Shown: positions 16,873-28,398 of the stretch, one piece after another
Position numbering within the stretch: position 1 is the stretch's first letter
Layout: the number at the start of each line of letters is the position of its first letter
Source of the DNA: Oceanobacillus oncorhynchi
GTDB lineage: Bacteria > Bacillota > Bacilli > Bacillales > Amphibacillaceae
Assembly: GCF_000821065.1 (NCBI RefSeq)
Contig: NZ_CDGG01000001.1
Span: forward strand, 558,001 to 622,000
Direction: 5' to 3'
Length of the DNA: 64,000 nucleotides
The notes under the pieces: generated by a model
Database searches by the model: none
Told to the model about the DNA's origin: nothing
The model's input: only the letters and a program-made list of their open reading frames with translations
Program-made: the position numbers and the translations under genes

Positions 16873-18015
16873 ATGTTGATTATCACACAAACAGAAGAAC
16901 AAAAAATGTTAGTGAAAATGGTTCAGGACTTTGCCCGCGATGAAATTGCAAACGAAGTCGAGCGGATGGAAGAACAAGACCGGTTTCCTGAAGAAATTAT
17001 CAAGAAAATAGGGGAACTCGGCTTAATGGGAATTCCTATCCCAGAGGAGTATGGAGGAGCGGGCATGGATTTCAGCTCTTATATCCGGGTGATTCATGAA
17101 CTGTCCAAGGTTAGTGCAACCGTCGGTGTTATTTTATCGGTACACACGTCTGTCGGGACGAATCCGATCCTTTATTTCGGAACAGAGGAGCAGAAACAGA
17201 AATATATCCCGAAGCTTGCTTCTGGAGAATATTTAGGGGCATTTGCTCTGACAGAAGCGAATTCAGGATCAGATGCAAGCGGGTTAAAGACAACTGCTAA
17301 GCTGGTAGATGATACGTATGTATTGAACGGCTCCAAAGTATTTATTACTAATGGAGAATATGCAGATATCTTTATTACGTTTGCCAGAACAGGTGAATCG
17401 AAAGATGACATCAGTGCTTTTATTGTAGAAAAGGATAGTCCCGGTCTGTCGATTGGAAAAAATGAAAAGAAGATGGGCTTAAAGGGTTCAAGCACGGTGG
17501 AATTAACCTTTGAGCAATGCCGTATCCCGCAGGAAAACCTGCTTGGCATGGAAGGGGAAGGCTTTAAAATTGCGATGGCTAACTTGAACATCGGAAGGAT
17601 CGGGATTGCGGCACAGGGACTTGGTATTGCCGAAGCAGCTTTAGATTATTCTGTTGCTTATGCGAAGGAAAGAGAACAATTTGGCAAGCCGATTGCAGCC
17701 AATCAGGGAATAGCTTTTAAGCTGGCTGAGATGGCAACCAATGTAGAAGCGGCGAAACTATTAACCTATCAGGCAGCCAAACGGATTGAAATGAATCAAT
17801 CCTGTATCAAGGAAACATCGATGGCAAAGCTGACAGCAACGAAAACGGCTATGCAAAATGCCATTGAAGCGGTCCAAATCTACGGGGGATACGGCTATAC
17901 AAAGGAATATCCGGTAGAAAGGTTATTTCGTGATGCCAAAGTAACGGAAATCTATGAGGGAACAAATGAAATACAGCATATTGTGATATCCAAAGAGCTT
18001 TTGAAGGGGAGATAG
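16873..18015 (+). CDS. Acyl-CoA dehydrogenase (short-chain type)
   Basis: A 380-residue flavoprotein with N-terminal helical, middle beta ([14 protein letters not shown]) and C-terminal helical domains. The C-terminal active-site Glu is in YEGTNEIQ, and [21 protein letters not shown] is typical of butyryl-CoA dehydrogenases. An upstream in-frame ATG at 16801 lies within the preceding gene; AAAGGGG (16861-16867) supports 16873. It passes electrons to ETF and then probably to FadF. It is about half identical by eye to the next gene, suggesting an old tandem duplication with different chain or branch preference. Confidence 0.92.
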   Translation: MLIITQTEEQKMLVKMVQDFARDEIANEVERMEEQDRFPEEIIKKIGELGLMGIPIPEEYGGAGMDFSSYIRVIHELSKVSATVGVILSVHTSVGTNPILYFGTEEQKQKYIPKLASGEYLGAFALTEANSGSDASGLKTTAKLVDDTYVLNGSKVFITNGEYADIFITFARTGESKDDISAFIVEKDSPGLSIGKNEKKMGLKGSSTVELTFEQCRIPQENLLGMEGEGFKIAMANLNIGRIGIAAQGLGIAEAALDYSVAYAKEREQFGKPIAANQGIAFKLAEMATNVEAAKLLTYQAAKRIEMNQSCIKETSMAKLTATKTAMQNAIEAVQIYGGYGYTKEYPVERLFRDAKVTEIYEGTNEIQHIVISKELLKGR

Positions 18016-18017
18016 GA

Positions 18018-19157
18018 ATGGATTTTCAATTAACGGAAGAACAGGAAATGCTTCGGAAAATGGTTCGGGATTTTGCTGAAAATGAAGTAGAGCCGACAGC
18101 TGCAGAAAGAGATGAAGAAGAGCGGTTTGACAGAGCAATTTTTGATCAGATGGCAGCACTGGGATTAACAGGTATCCCTTGGCCGGAAGAATACGGCGGA
18201 ATCGGCGCGGATTATCTGAGCTATTGTATAGCGGTAGAGGAATTATCACGTGTCTGTGCTTCGACTGGAGTTACCCTTTCTGCCCACGTATCCCTGGCAA
18301 GCTGGCCAATCTATAAATATGGAAATGAAGCGCAGAAGCAGCATTTCCTCCAGCGTCTTGCAACGGGAGAAGCGTTGGGAGCTTATGCTTTGTCTGAGCC
18401 GGGGGCGGGCAGTGACGTTGTCTCCATGAAAACAACAGCCAAAAAGGATGACGGCGATTATATACTGAATGGCAGCAAAGTATGGATTACCAATGGCGGG
18501 GTTGCTGATATTTATATCGTTTTTGCAAAAACAGATGCGGATCAAAAACATAAAGGCATCACGGCATTTATTGTTGAAAAAGGAACAGAAGGATTTACCA
18601 TTGGCAAGAAGGAAAAGAAGCTGGGCATTCGTTCTTCGCCGACGACAGAGTTAATCTTTGAAAATTGCAGGATTCCAGCTGAAAATGTGCTGGGTGAAGA
18701 AGGAGAAGGCTTTAAAATCGCCATGACGACCTTAGATGGAGGCAGAAATGGGATTGCTGCACAAGCTTTAGGAATTGCACAGGGCGCACTGGATGCAGCT
18801 GCAGCATATGCGAAGGAAAGAGAACAATTCGGCAAACCAATCGCAGCAAATCAGGGTATCTCTTTTAAACTGGCGGATATGGCAACGGAGATTGAAGCAG
18901 CCCGTCTGTTGACCTATCAGGCAGCATGGCTGGAATCAGCAGGGAAGCCATATGGAAAGGCATCCGCCATGTCCAAATTATTTGCAGGAGATGCAGCAAT
19001 GCGCATTACCGTCGAAGCAGTGCAAATTTTCGGCGGCTATGGATATACAAAAGACTATCCGGTAGAACGCTACATGCGTGATGCGAAGATAACGCAAATT
19101 TATGAGGGGACGAATGAAATTCAGCGGCTTGTTATTGGGCGGATGGTAACAAAATAA
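18018..19157 (+). CDS. acdA: Acyl-CoA dehydrogenase, AcdA-like
   Basis: A 379-residue acyl-CoA dehydrogenase that reads as a close relative of B. subtilis AcdA from start ([30 protein letters not shown]) to end ([20 protein letters not shown]). It begins 2 bases after the preceding paralogue stops. FAD-binding and substrate residues are conserved, including the catalytic Glu of YEGTNEIQ. In B. subtilis acdA follows fadF directly, so the thiolase, dehydrogenase and first acyl-CoA dehydrogenase look inserted between them. Confidence 0.93.
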   Translation: MDFQLTEEQEMLRKMVRDFAENEVEPTAAERDEEERFDRAIFDQMAALGLTGIPWPEEYGGIGADYLSYCIAVEELSRVCASTGVTLSAHVSLASWPIYKYGNEAQKQHFLQRLATGEALGAYALSEPGAGSDVVSMKTTAKKDDGDYILNGSKVWITNGGVADIYIVFAKTDADQKHKGITAFIVEKGTEGFTIGKKEKKLGIRSSPTTELIFENCRIPAENVLGEEGEGFKIAMTTLDGGRNGIAAQALGIAQGALDAAAAYAKEREQFGKPIAANQGISFKLADMATEIEAARLLTYQAAWLESAGKPYGKASAMSKLFAGDAAMRITVEAVQIFGGYGYTKDYPVERYMRDAKITQIYEGTNEIQRLVIGRMVTK

Positions 19158-19189
19158 AGCACAATCTCTTTTAAAAGGAGGCTGAAAAA

Positions 19190-19795
19190 ATGAGTGAAGA
19201 TCAAATCCGCTCTTCTGTAAAAGATCAGGAGCTTGTGATGCGGCGCCGGAAGCAGATTATTGAAGGCGCCATGCGGCTGTTTCAGGAGAAAGGCTTTCAC
19301 CGTACAACGACCAGAGAAATTGCGAAAGAATCCGGGTTCAGCATTGGCACATTATATGAGTATATCAGAACAAAAGAGGATGTGCTTTTTCTCGTCTGCG
19401 AATTTGTGCATGACCGGGTTCGCGATCAGCTGACAGAAACGATTTCTGTAGAAAATCCGACAATGGAAAGTCTGCGTCAGGCGATTCGGCAGTATCTTTA
19501 CTTTATGGACACGATTCAGCCTGAAATTTTAATGCTCTATCAGGAAACAAAATCATTAAATAAAGAAAAACGTCAATTTGTCTTGGGGCAGGAGCAGAAG
19601 GTTGTCGGAATGATGGAGGAATTGTTGAATGTTTGTTTAAAAGAAAAGCGGAGTGCGAAAGAAATTCATTTTCTGGCTAATCATATTGTCGTCAGCGGGC
19701 ATATGTGGTGTTTCCGCCGCTGGCTCATTCAAAAGGAATTTACCCTCGATGAGTATGTCGAGCTGCAGATGAAGCAAGTGGATTGCTGGCTGTAA
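19190..19795 (+). CDS. TetR family regulator of the acyl-CoA/IcmF cluster
   Basis: A 201-residue TetR/AcrR regulator. The N-terminal helix-turn-helix covers about residues 19-65 (TTTREIAKESGFSIGTLYEYI), followed by an all-helical ligand domain. It lies between acdA and icmF in the same direction, with AAAAGGAGG before its ATG. A TetR gene is commonly adjacent to icmF in Bacillaceae. It probably senses an acyl-CoA and may bind the operator at 14725-14740. Confidence 0.88.
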   Translation: MSEDQIRSSVKDQELVMRRRKQIIEGAMRLFQEKGFHRTTTREIAKESGFSIGTLYEYIRTKEDVLFLVCEFVHDRVRDQLTETISVENPTMESLRQAIRQYLYFMDTIQPEILMLYQETKSLNKEKRQFVLGQEQKVVGMMEELLNVCLKEKRSAKEIHFLANHIVVSGHMWCFRRWLIQKEFTLDEYVELQMKQVDCWL

Positions 19796-19854
19796 CTATA
19801 GGGAGGATTAGGGATTTTACTATGTTAAGAGCTGACTAAAAGAGGGGGATAAGC

Positions 19855-22800
19855 ATGACAGAAGAACGTTATTCGCCAAAGCATCCTATTCGTTTTGTAA
19901 CGGCATCGAGCCTGTTTGACGGGCATGATGCTTCCATTAATATTATGCGGCGCATTTTGCAGGCGAGCGGTGCCGAGGTTATTCATCTTGGACATAACCG
20001 TTCCGTAGAAGAAGTCGTCTACGCAGCAATCCAGGAGGACGCGCAGGGGATTGCTATCTCATCGTATCAGGGCGGGCATGTGGAATATTTTAAATATATG
20101 ATTGACCTGTTGAAAGAACTGGATGCGGCTCATATTCAAGTGTTAGGCGGCGGCGGAGGGACGATTCTCCCCCGTGAAATCAAAGAGCTTCATGATTATG
20201 GCGTAGCTCAGGTTTTTTCTCCCGAGGATGGGAGAAAGTATGGTCTGCAGGGGATGATTGACCGGATGCTGGAAAAATGTGATTTTCTTCCGCCGATTGA
20301 TATTGAAAAAGATATGGAGCGGTTAAAAGAAGGAGATCGCTTAGCAATCGGTAAATTCATTACCTTGATGGAGAATGGGGAGGAAGAAACGAAAAAGCAG
20401 GTATTAAAAAAACTTTCAGAGCAGCAAAAACAGAAAATCCCTGTTCTCGGAATTACAGGAACAGGCGGAGCAGGGAAAAGCTCGCTGACAGATGAACTTA
20501 TCCGCCGCTTTTTAAATGAAATTCCAGAGCGGAAAATAGCTATCTTATCTATCGATCCATCCAAACGAAAAACAGGTGGAGCATTGCTTGGTGACCGTAT
20601 CCGTATGAACGCGATTTTTTCAGAGCGGGTGTATATGCGCTCGCTGGCGACCAGAAATTCTGGAACAGAGCTTTCCGATTCCATTCAGGATGCGATAAAT
20701 GTCGTGTGCGCATCAGACTATGACCTGATTATTGTCGAAACGAGCGGGATTGGGCAGGGTGATGCTGCGGTAACAGATATTACGGATTTATCCATGTATG
20801 TGATGACAGCGGAGTTTGGGGCGCCGACGCAATTAGAAAAAATAGATATGATCGATTATGCCGATTTTATTGTGATTAATAAATTTGAGCAAAAGGGATC
20901 GGAGGATGCGCTGAATCAAGTCCGGAAACAATACGAACGCAGCCATATGCTGTTTCATGAGGATAAAAGCCGATTTCCTGTTTTCGGCACAATAGCAAGC
21001 CAGTTTAATGATGAAGGAACGAATGCTTTGTTTGCGTCTTTGATTGACCGGATAAAAGCCGATTATCAGTGGGAAGCAGAGGTCTCCTTTCCGCGTCATG
21101 TTATCTCCGAAAAGCAAAATCAAATCATTACGAATGAGCGCAGGCATTATTTACGGGAGATTGCTTCCTATGTCCGGAATTATGATAAGCGCGCCGGGAA
21201 GCAGCAGAAAATTGCTTCTAAACTTTATCGATTAACCGGAGCTAAGGAAGATGCGGAGGAAGCTATTGCGGCTTCATTGGATCAAATCATTACAAGCTAT
21301 GAACAGCAATTAGACGGAAACTCCAGACAATTGCTGGAAAATTGGGAGACATTAAAAGAAAGCTATCTTGGGGATACCTTTACGTTTAAAGTAAGAGATA
21401 AAGAGATTACGATGGATTTAACAACAGAGTCTCTCTCGGGATTAAAGATTCCGAAAGTAGTGCTGCCGAAATACCAGGATTGGGGAGACCGCCTTTATTG
21501 GTTAATGCGGGAAAATGTTCCCGGAGCCTTTCCTTATACAGCAGGCGTATTTCCATTTAAACGAAAGGGAGAAGATCCGACCAGACAATTTGCCGGTGAG
21601 GGGACACCGGAACGGACCAACCGCCGCTTCCATTATCTGTCTAAAGGGGAGGAAGCAAAACGACTTTCTACAGCATTTGATTCAGTTACTTTATATGGAG
21701 AAGACCCTGCAGAACGTCCGGATATTTACGGGAAGGTTGGCAACAGCGGCGTAAACATTTGTACATTAGAGGATATGAAAAAGCTCTATAGCGGTTTCGA
21801 TTTAACAGACCCCTTAACATCTGTCTCGATGACAATCAATGGTCCGGCGCCTATTATTTTAGCGATGTATTTTAATACGGCCATTGACCAGCAGGTGGAT
21901 AAGTTTACCGAGGAGCAGGGACGGCCGCCAACCAGTGGAGAATTTGGTCAAATTCAGACAGATACTGTTTCTGTCATCAGAGGGACCGTGCAGGCAGATA
22001 TTTTAAAAGAGGATCAAGGGCAGAATACCTGTATTTTTTCAACTGAATTTGCCCTGCGGATGATGGGGGATATTCAAGCATATTTTATAGAGAATAAGGT
22101 ACGTAATTATTATTCTGTTTCCATATCTGGTTATCATATTGCAGAAGCCGGCGCGAATCCGATTACCCAGCTGGCGTTCACGTTAGCAAATGGATTTACG
22201 TATGTAGAATATTATCTAAGCCGCGGAATGGATATTAATAAATTTGCACCGAATCTCTCCTTCTTCTTCTCGAATGGGCTAGATCCGGAATATACCGTGA
22301 TAGGCCGGGTAGCGAGAAGAATCTGGGCAATTACCATGAAGGAAAAATACGGTGCCAATGAACGCAGCCAAAAGCTGAAGTATCATGTGCAGACCTCAGG
22401 GCGGTCCCTGCATGCGCAGGAGATTGATTTTAATGATATCCGCACCACATTGCAAGCATTATTAGCTATTCAGGATAATACGAATTCCCTGCATACCAAT
22501 GCTTATGATGAAGCAATCACGACCCCGACAGAAGAATCTGTCCGCCGAGCGATGGCGATTCAGATGATTATTAATAAAGAATTTGGCCTGGCGAAAAATG
22601 AGAATTCCTTACAGGGATCCTTTATTGTTGAAGAATTAACCGACCTCGTGCAGGAAGCGGTTCTGCAGGAATTTGAACAGATGAATGACCGCGGTGGTGT
22701 CCTGGGAGCGATGGAACGCCAATATCAGCGCGGGAAAATTCAGGAGGAATCGCTTTATTATGAGGGAAAGAAGCATTCGGGAGCATTGCCGATCGTAGGG

Positions 22801-23085
22801 GTGAATACGTATTTAAATCCCAACCCGCCTTCAGAGGAAGACATTGATTCCATGGAGCTTGCCCGGGCAACCGAAGAGGAAAAAATGCATCAAATTAATG
22901 AACTGCGTCGTTTTCAATCAGAGCATAAAGATCATGTAGAAGAAGCTCTAAAACGATTAAAACAGACAGCAGTAACAGACGGAAACATCTTCCAAGAACT
23001 GCTGCACACCGTCCGCCACGCAAGCCTTGGAGAAATCACCAGAGCACTCTATGAAGTCGGCGGGCAATACAGACGGAACATGTAA
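19855..23085 (+). CDS. icmF: IcmF: fused isobutyryl-CoA mutase with G-protein chaperone
   Basis: This 1076-residue protein combines three parts. An N-terminal B12-binding domain (about 10-150) has the [13 protein letters not shown] loop with the cobalt-ligating His. A MeaB-like G3E GTPase carries the P-loop GTGGAGKSS at about 202-210. A C-terminal TIM-barrel acyl-CoA mutase runs from about 520 to 1050, with the [20 protein letters not shown] substrate region. The enzyme interconverts isobutyryl-CoA and n-butyryl-CoA, and some members also act on isovaleryl/pivalyl-CoA; the GTPase part loads and protects adenosylcobalamin. With the thiolase, hydroxyacyl-CoA dehydrogenase and two acyl-CoA dehydrogenases it would link branched and straight short acyl-CoA pools, including valine-derived isobutyryl-CoA. 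Confidence 0.95.
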   Translation: MTEERYSPKHPIRFVTASSLFDGHDASINIMRRILQASGAEVIHLGHNRSVEEVVYAAIQEDAQGIAISSYQGGHVEYFKYMIDLLKELDAAHIQVLGGGGGTILPREIKELHDYGVAQVFSPEDGRKYGLQGMIDRMLEKCDFLPPIDIEKDMERLKEGDRLAIGKFITLMENGEEETKKQVLKKLSEQQKQKIPVLGITGTGGAGKSSLTDELIRRFLNEIPERKIAILSIDPSKRKTGGALLGDRIRMNAIFSERVYMRSLATRNSGTELSDSIQDAINVVCASDYDLIIVETSGIGQGDAAVTDITDLSMYVMTAEFGAPTQLEKIDMIDYADFIVINKFEQKGSEDALNQVRKQYERSHMLFHEDKSRFPVFGTIASQFNDEGTNALFASLIDRIKADYQWEAEVSFPRHVISEKQNQIITNERRHYLREIASYVRNYDKRAGKQQKIASKLYRLTGAKEDAEEAIAASLDQIITSYEQQLDGNSRQLLENWETLKESYLGDTFTFKVRDKEITMDLTTESLSGLKIPKVVLPKYQDWGDRLYWLMRENVPGAFPYTAGVFPFKRKGEDPTRQFAGEGTPERTNRRFHYLSKGEEAKRLSTAFDSVTLYGEDPAERPDIYGKVGNSGVNICTLEDMKKLYSGFDLTDPLTSVSMTINGPAPIILAMYFNTAIDQQVDKFTEEQGRPPTSGEFGQIQTDTVSVIRGTVQADILKEDQGQNTCIFSTEFALRMMGDIQAYFIENKVRNYYSVSISGYHIAEAGANPITQLAFTLANGFTYVEYYLSRGMDINKFAPNLSFFFSNGLDPEYTVIGRVARRIWAITMKEKYGANERSQKLKYHVQTSGRSLHAQEIDFNDIRTTLQALLAIQDNTNSLHTNAYDEAITTPTEESVRRAMAIQMIINKEFGLAKNENSLQGSFIVEELTDLVQEAVLQEFEQMNDRGGVLGAMERQYQRGKIQEESLYYEGKKHSGALPIVGVNTYLNPNPPSEEDIDSMELARATEEEKMHQINELRRFQSEHKDHVEEALKRLKQTAVTDGNIFQELLHTVRHASLGEITRALYEVGGQYRRNM

Positions 23086-23312
23086 TATCCAGAAACCCGT
23101 CTCGGCATTTGTAATACCAGCTCGTGCTCCTTTAGAAGCAGAAGAAATGGTATGTTTAAATCCAGCGTAGATCTGAACAACTTTCACTGGATAATTGCAA
23201 TCAAATGTGTTTATAATGTAAAATAGATTTATTGTGAAGAAATGGGGATGTTCATCCAAATCATTGGTTGATATAAGTGAATAATTATGTTGGCGATACT
23301 AGCTAGCGACGG

Positions 23313-23707
23313 TTTTGATGGGGCGAGTAACCGCAATGGTTTTCGGTGGGACGAGTAATCGCAGTCCCAGTCCCAGAGGAAAAATACGGAGACTCCTGGT
23401 CGACTAAGAACGGTCACGTCCTGTGACCAACGACCGACACTAGGACGTCCTGTCCGTTGTGGGAAAGCGCGGAGGGAAGACCCCGCAGAAAAAAAGCGTA
23501 CTTCTTTTTTCTACCCGCAGGGCATAAGTGCGACTATGCTTCTGTCTGCGCCTGACGGCTTGCCAATCAGCAAGTCTTCTTTTCACCCGCAGGGCATAAG
23601 TGCGACTATGCTTCTGTCTGCGCCTGACGGCTTGCCAATCAGCAAGTCTTCTTTAAAGGAGATGAGCTCGGGGCCTACGGAAAGCGTAGTGCTTTTCCGT
23701 AGCGGTC
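23313..23707. repeat. Composite dispersed repeat, copy A
   Basis: The 740-base gap between icmF and rpoE holds a GC-rich repeat. Two direct copies of TTTTsrTGGGrCGAGTAAyCGCA (23313-23335 and 23340-23362) precede AGGAAAAATACGGAGACTCCT (from about 23376), the block GAAGACCCCGCAGAAAAAAAGCG and a closing GCTTTTCCGTAGCGGTC (to 23707). The same blocks in the same order occur at 40.2 kb and 51.8 kb. Unlike those copies, this one lacks recognisable TTGTCAGGTTAA ends and carries extra palindromes (GGTCACGTCCTGTGACC, AGGACGTCCT) and a tandem duplication. Confidence 0.7.
23513..23655. repeat. 72-bp tandem duplication inside repeat copy A
   Basis: Two consecutive 72-base units (23513-23584 and 23585-23655) are identical over about 70 bases, beginning ACCCGCAGGGCATAAGTGCG. 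Each unit contains hairpin-forming pieces (GCATA...TATGC and GGCTTGC...GCAAGTC). The near-identity implies recent duplication. A short open frame across it gives the repeated peptide MLLSAPDGLPISKSS but has no ribosome binding site. Confidence 0.85.
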
Positions 23708-23825
23708 ACTATGAGTCATGATAACATCTATTTATAAACCATAGATTTTGGTGTCGATCTCAAAATAGCATATATAATAATCATTGATAGCATAGATGGG
23801 TATGATTATTTTCTAAAAGGAGTGC

Positions 23826-24332
23826 ATGAGCGTGAGTTTGAAAGAATTAACACAAGAGCAAATTGACGATTTATCCATGATTGAATTAGGTTCCCTCATT
23901 CTAAAAGAAAAAAATAAAGCAATCCCTTTTCAAGATTTATTTTCTCAAATAGCAGAGTTAAAAAACTTATCCGAAGAACAGAAAGAAAATTTGATTGCAC
24001 AATTCTATACAGACATGAATGTTGACGGACGTTATTTAACATTAGGTTCCGGTGTATGGGGACTAAAAAGCTGGTATTCGGTCGAACAGGGAGAAGAAGA
24101 AATTACGGAAGAACCGAAAAAGCGTAAGAAAAAGAAGAAAGCTGCAGTGGAAGACACAGAAGATATCCATGATGATTTAGACATAACTGATGAAGACATC
24201 GATGATATGCTGGATGATTTCGATGATGACGTAGAAGATGCGGATCTGGAAGAAATTGAAGATGAAGTAGACGACGTTATCGGCAAGGACGATCTCGATG
24301 AATTAGATTACGATAATGAAGACGATCGTTAA
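23826..24332 (+). CDS. rpoE: RNA polymerase delta subunit
   Basis: A 168-residue protein with a folded N-terminal HARE-HTH domain (about 1-90; FYTDMNVDGRYLTLGSGVWGL is typical) and a long, extremely acidic Asp/Glu tail (about 115-168) after a short Lys-rich stretch. Delta displaces nucleic acids from RNA polymerase and sharpens promoter selectivity in Firmicutes. It precedes pyrG as in B. subtilis. AAAAGGAG lies 4 bases before the ATG. Confidence 0.95.
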   Translation: MSVSLKELTQEQIDDLSMIELGSLILKEKNKAIPFQDLFSQIAELKNLSEEQKENLIAQFYTDMNVDGRYLTLGSGVWGLKSWYSVEQGEEEITEEPKKRKKKKKAAVEDTEDIHDDLDITDEDIDDMLDDFDDDVEDADLEEIEDEVDDVIGKDDLDELDYDNEDDR

Positions 24333-24353
24333 TCATTAATGTACAAAGTTGAT

Positions 24354-24398
24354 AAGCTGGGGCAAGTTGATCATCATTCGACTTGCTCCAGCTTTTTG
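24354..24398 (+). terminator. rpoE terminator
   Basis: AAGCTGGGGCAAGT pairs with ACTTGCTCCAGCTT and is followed by TTTTGT. It lies 22 bases after the rpoE stop and separates it from the pyrG promoter. Confidence 0.85.
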
Positions 24399-24420
24399 TA
24401 ATAAAGCGGGAACGTGACAG

Positions 24421-24440
24421 GAAAAAAACATGTTTTTTTC
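24421..24440. repeat. 20-bp perfect palindrome next to the pyrG promoter
   Basis: GAAAAAAACA followed by its exact reverse complement TGTTTTTTTC ends 5 bases before the -35 of pyrG. The A/T tracts could act as an UP element or regulator site. Confidence 0.5.
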
Positions 24441-24445
24441 AGTGC

Positions 24446-24545
24446 TTGACATTTACATAGACTAACAGTAGAATCTTTATTGGGCTCTTTGAATATAATT
24501 ACAAAGCGTTTCCCCTGAGAGATGAGAGGGGAAACGCTTTTCTTG
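24446..24545 (+). promoter_or_regulatory. pyrG promoter and CTP-sensing attenuator leader
   Basis: A strong promoter (TTGACA 24446-24451, 17-base spacer, TAGAAT 24469-24474) would start transcription at GGGCTC (24482). A terminator hairpin follows (CAAAGCGTTTCCCCT pairing with AGGGGAAACGCTTTT, 24502-24545). This is the architecture of the known pyrG mechanism: when CTP is low, RNA polymerase stutters at GGGC and adds extra Gs, which pair with the C/U-rich side of the terminator (CCCCT here) and allow read-through. The GGGC start and the C-run are both conserved here. Confidence 0.85.
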
Positions 24546-24767
24546 TTAGATAGAGAAATAAATTGAAATAGTTTTGTGTGATAGCTTTTACCATCTATGT
24601 AAATGCTACGGACAGGACAATCATTCCAAAGAACGGCCAATTTTATCACGGAGAAGCCTCCGTAAACCTTCCGCCTCAAAATAAATGTATTCGGGCGAGA
24701 GATAACGGGCGCTAACTCCCTAAATCACTTAATCAATGCATAACATAAAATAAAGAAAGAAGGATGA

Positions 24768-26378
<1,611 letters not shown>

Positions 26379-26389
26379 ATGATAAAAGC

Positions 26390-26432
26390 AAAAAGGAGAT
26401 ATTCATCTATCACAGATGAGTATCTTTTTTTG
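26390..26432 (+). terminator. pyrG terminator
   Basis: GATATTCATCT pairs with AGATGAGTATC, with an A-rich left flank and T7 on the right. It begins 12 bases after the pyrG stop. Confidence 0.8.
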
Positions 26433-26876
26433 TATTCACGCTGGGTTAAACAGCAAGTATAAGTACTTTAATCGCTTATCAAAATAAAATATAGGAACAA
26501 TTTCCTCGACATCTATGCTAAAGTATGGTTAAAGTATTTTCCGTGGGCAGAAATACATCACAGAAGCAATTGCATCTATACTATCCCATAGTGCCGGAGA
26601 AAAAACGGCTGATTCACCATTGTGTTATGTAAATCTTATCCCCTGTTTTTTGGAAGAATAAGGTTTATTGAAAAAAAGCGAAAGGAGCTGAATCTCATCG
26701 AGACAATGGCTGCTTTGGCTGGCAAAAGGCCGGGAGGAACGATGAGCGGTGGTGTATAATTTTCGCTTGTGAATACACATCTAAATGAATGGTGGAAACT
26801 GCCATCAGGTCTGCAGTTTTAGCCGTAAAATGATTCTTGTTAAAATAGGGGGTAAAAAACAAATCTATATAAATAA

Positions 26877-26905
26877 GCAGGAATTTAAATAAATATATCG
26901 AATTT
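26877..26905 (+). promoter_or_regulatory. Sigma-H promoter of spo0F
   Basis: GCAGGAATT (26877-26885) and ATCGAATTT (26897-26905), 11 bases apart, match the sigma-H consensus RnAGGAwWW / RnnGAATww at every fixed position. B. subtilis spo0F also has a sigma-H promoter. The remaining 450 bases (26433-26876) are gene-free. They contain a 17-codon frame at 26707-26760 behind an AAAGGAG, which I do not trust, and a CTCGACA near 26506 that is one base from a Spo0A box. Confidence 0.75.
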
Positions 26906-26944
26906 TAAATTTAAAACAAAAATTAAATATATCGGAGGGTAAGT

Positions 26945-27310
26945 ATGACACAATCAATCCTCATTGTTGATGACCAAATAGGAATTCGCATGTTGCTTCA
27001 AGAAGTTTTTCAAACAGCCGGTTATCGTACTTCACTTGCAAAGAACGGAAAAGAAGCGGTTGAACATTTATCAGAGTCCCCTTGCGATTTGGTAGTTCTG
27101 GATTATCATATCCCTGTTTACAACGGAAAGGCTGTCATGCAAAAAATAAAGCAGATGAGGGTAGAAGCAAAAACTATCATCATTACTGGACTGCCGGAAG
27201 TTGCAAAACAGGAACTGGGGGAAAACTTACCTGAGGAAATTATTTCGAAGCCATTCAATGTTGCAAAACTATGTCATGTTGTGGAAGAAATTTTGAAGAA
27301 AAACGAATGA
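26945..27310 (+). CDS. spo0F: Sporulation phosphorelay response regulator Spo0F
   Basis: A 121-residue stand-alone receiver domain. Asp9/Asp10 bind the metal, Asp53 (VVLDYHIP) is the phospho-acceptor, Thr81 and Lys102 (SKPF) complete the switch. The face that docks on kinases and Spo0B is kept (DDQIGIR at 9-15). The region after Thr81 is divergent: the usual TAYGE becomes TGLPE, and the segment to KPF is shorter than in B. subtilis (124 residues). Position between pyrG and fba and the sigma-H promoter support the Spo0F assignment. It relays phosphate from sporulation kinases toward Spo0A. Confidence 0.88.
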   Translation: MTQSILIVDDQIGIRMLLQEVFQTAGYRTSLAKNGKEAVEHLSESPCDLVVLDYHIPVYNGKAVMQKIKQMRVEAKTIIITGLPEVAKQELGENLPEEIISKPFNVAKLCHVVEEILKKNE

Positions 27311-27412
27311 ATCACTGCTACTTTGTTGCGATAAAGTCTTGAAATTGGTATTCTTATATTGTAATGAATGTTGTCAGAAATTCATGCGGACAATTTGAAG
27401 GAGGAACTTGGT

Positions 27413-28267
27413 ATGCCTTTAGTATCAATGAAAGAAATGCTCGAAAAAGGAAAAGAAAATGGATATGCAGTAGGTCAGTTTAATATTAACAACCTGGAAT
27501 ATATCCAAGGTATTCTCCAAGCAGCTCAAGAAGAAAAGTCACCAGTAATTCTTGGTGTTTCTGAGGGTGCTGGAAAATATATGGGCGGCTACAATGTCGT
27601 AGTTGCTATGGTAAAATCTTTAATGGATTCATATGGTACAACCGTGCCTGTTGCCATTCATTTAGATCACGGGTCCAGCTTTAAAAGCTGTGCAGAAGCA
27701 ATCCATGCAGGATTTACTTCTGTCATGATAGACGGATCGCACTCACCGATCGAAGAAAATATCGAAGTAACAAAGAAAGTGGTTGAACTTGCTCATATCC
27801 ATGGTGTATCTGTTGAGGCAGAGGTTGGTACTGTAGGTGGAGAAGAAGATGGTGTTATCGGCGGAATCAACTATGCAGATAAAGAAGAATGTCTGCGTCT
27901 TGTGACAGAAGCAGGAGTAGATTGCCTGGCGCCAGCACTAGGTTCCGTTCATGGTCCATACCAAGGAGAGCCTAACTTAGGATTCACAGAAATGAAAGAA
28001 ATCCTGGAGTTAGTTAATGTGCCATTAGTACTTCACGGCGGTACAGGAATTCCTACAAAAGATATTCAAAAAGCAATTTCATTAGGAACTGCTAAAATCA
28101 ATGTGAATACAGAGAATCAAATTTCCCAGACGAAAGCAATTCGTGAAACATTAGCACAAAAGCCGGATTTATATGATCCGCGTAAATATTTAGGACCAGG
28201 TACTGCAGCGATTAAAGAAACCGTAATCGGTAAAATGCGTGAATTTGGTTCTTCTAATAATGCATAA
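27413..28267 (+). CDS. fbaA: Class II fructose-1,6-bisphosphate aldolase
   Basis: A 284-residue zinc-dependent aldolase splitting fructose-1,6-bisphosphate into two triose phosphates. HLDHGSS (around 82-88) supplies the catalytic Asp and a zinc His, and LHGGTG (around 208-213) is the phosphate/zinc loop. The true start is 27413 (MPLVSMKEM), 9 bases after AAGGAGG; the longer in-frame ATG at 27368 adds 15 residues not seen in the family. It follows spo0F as in B. subtilis. Confidence 0.95.
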   Translation: MPLVSMKEMLEKGKENGYAVGQFNINNLEYIQGILQAAQEEKSPVILGVSEGAGKYMGGYNVVVAMVKSLMDSYGTTVPVAIHLDHGSSFKSCAEAIHAGFTSVMIDGSHSPIEENIEVTKKVVELAHIHGVSVEAEVGTVGGEEDGVIGGINYADKEECLRLVTEAGVDCLAPALGSVHGPYQGEPNLGFTEMKEILELVNVPLVLHGGTGIPTKDIQKAISLGTAKINVNTENQISQTKAIRETLAQKPDLYDPRKYLGPGTAAIKETVIGKMREFGSSNNA

Positions 28268-28341
28268 TTGATTTCATTAAAAATATGTGTTAAAAAGAGC
28301 AGATAAGAAACTTTTTAATCACATCAATAAAAATATATCAG

Positions 28342-28372
28342 GCAAAAGCTGTACCGATGGTGCAGCTTTTGC
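28342..28372 (+). other. Hairpin between fbaA and tal
   Basis: GCAAAAGCTGtACC and GGTGCAGCTTTTGC form a stem around GAT without a following T-run. It may be an mRNA processing or stability signal that sets relative levels of the abundant aldolase and the downstream gene. Confidence 0.5.
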
Positions 28373-28398
28373 TGCAAAATCTCAGGGAGGTAATCTAA

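Noticed and set aside
19900-19960. Missing Gly in the B12-binding DxHxxG motif of IcmF (DGHDAS)
   Set aside because: To my knowledge IcmF proteins generally have DGHDAxIN here, so this is a family feature and not a defect.
23536-23721. 61-residue ORF with a repeated peptide (MLLSAPDGLPISKSS twice)
   Set aside because: It is the translation of the 72-bp tandem DNA repeat, has no ribosome binding site and lies wholly in the non-coding repeat.
26707-26760. 17-codon peptide with AAAGGAG before spo0F
   Set aside because: Spacing from the binding site to the ATG is too long, and alternative starts are non-standard; could be chance.
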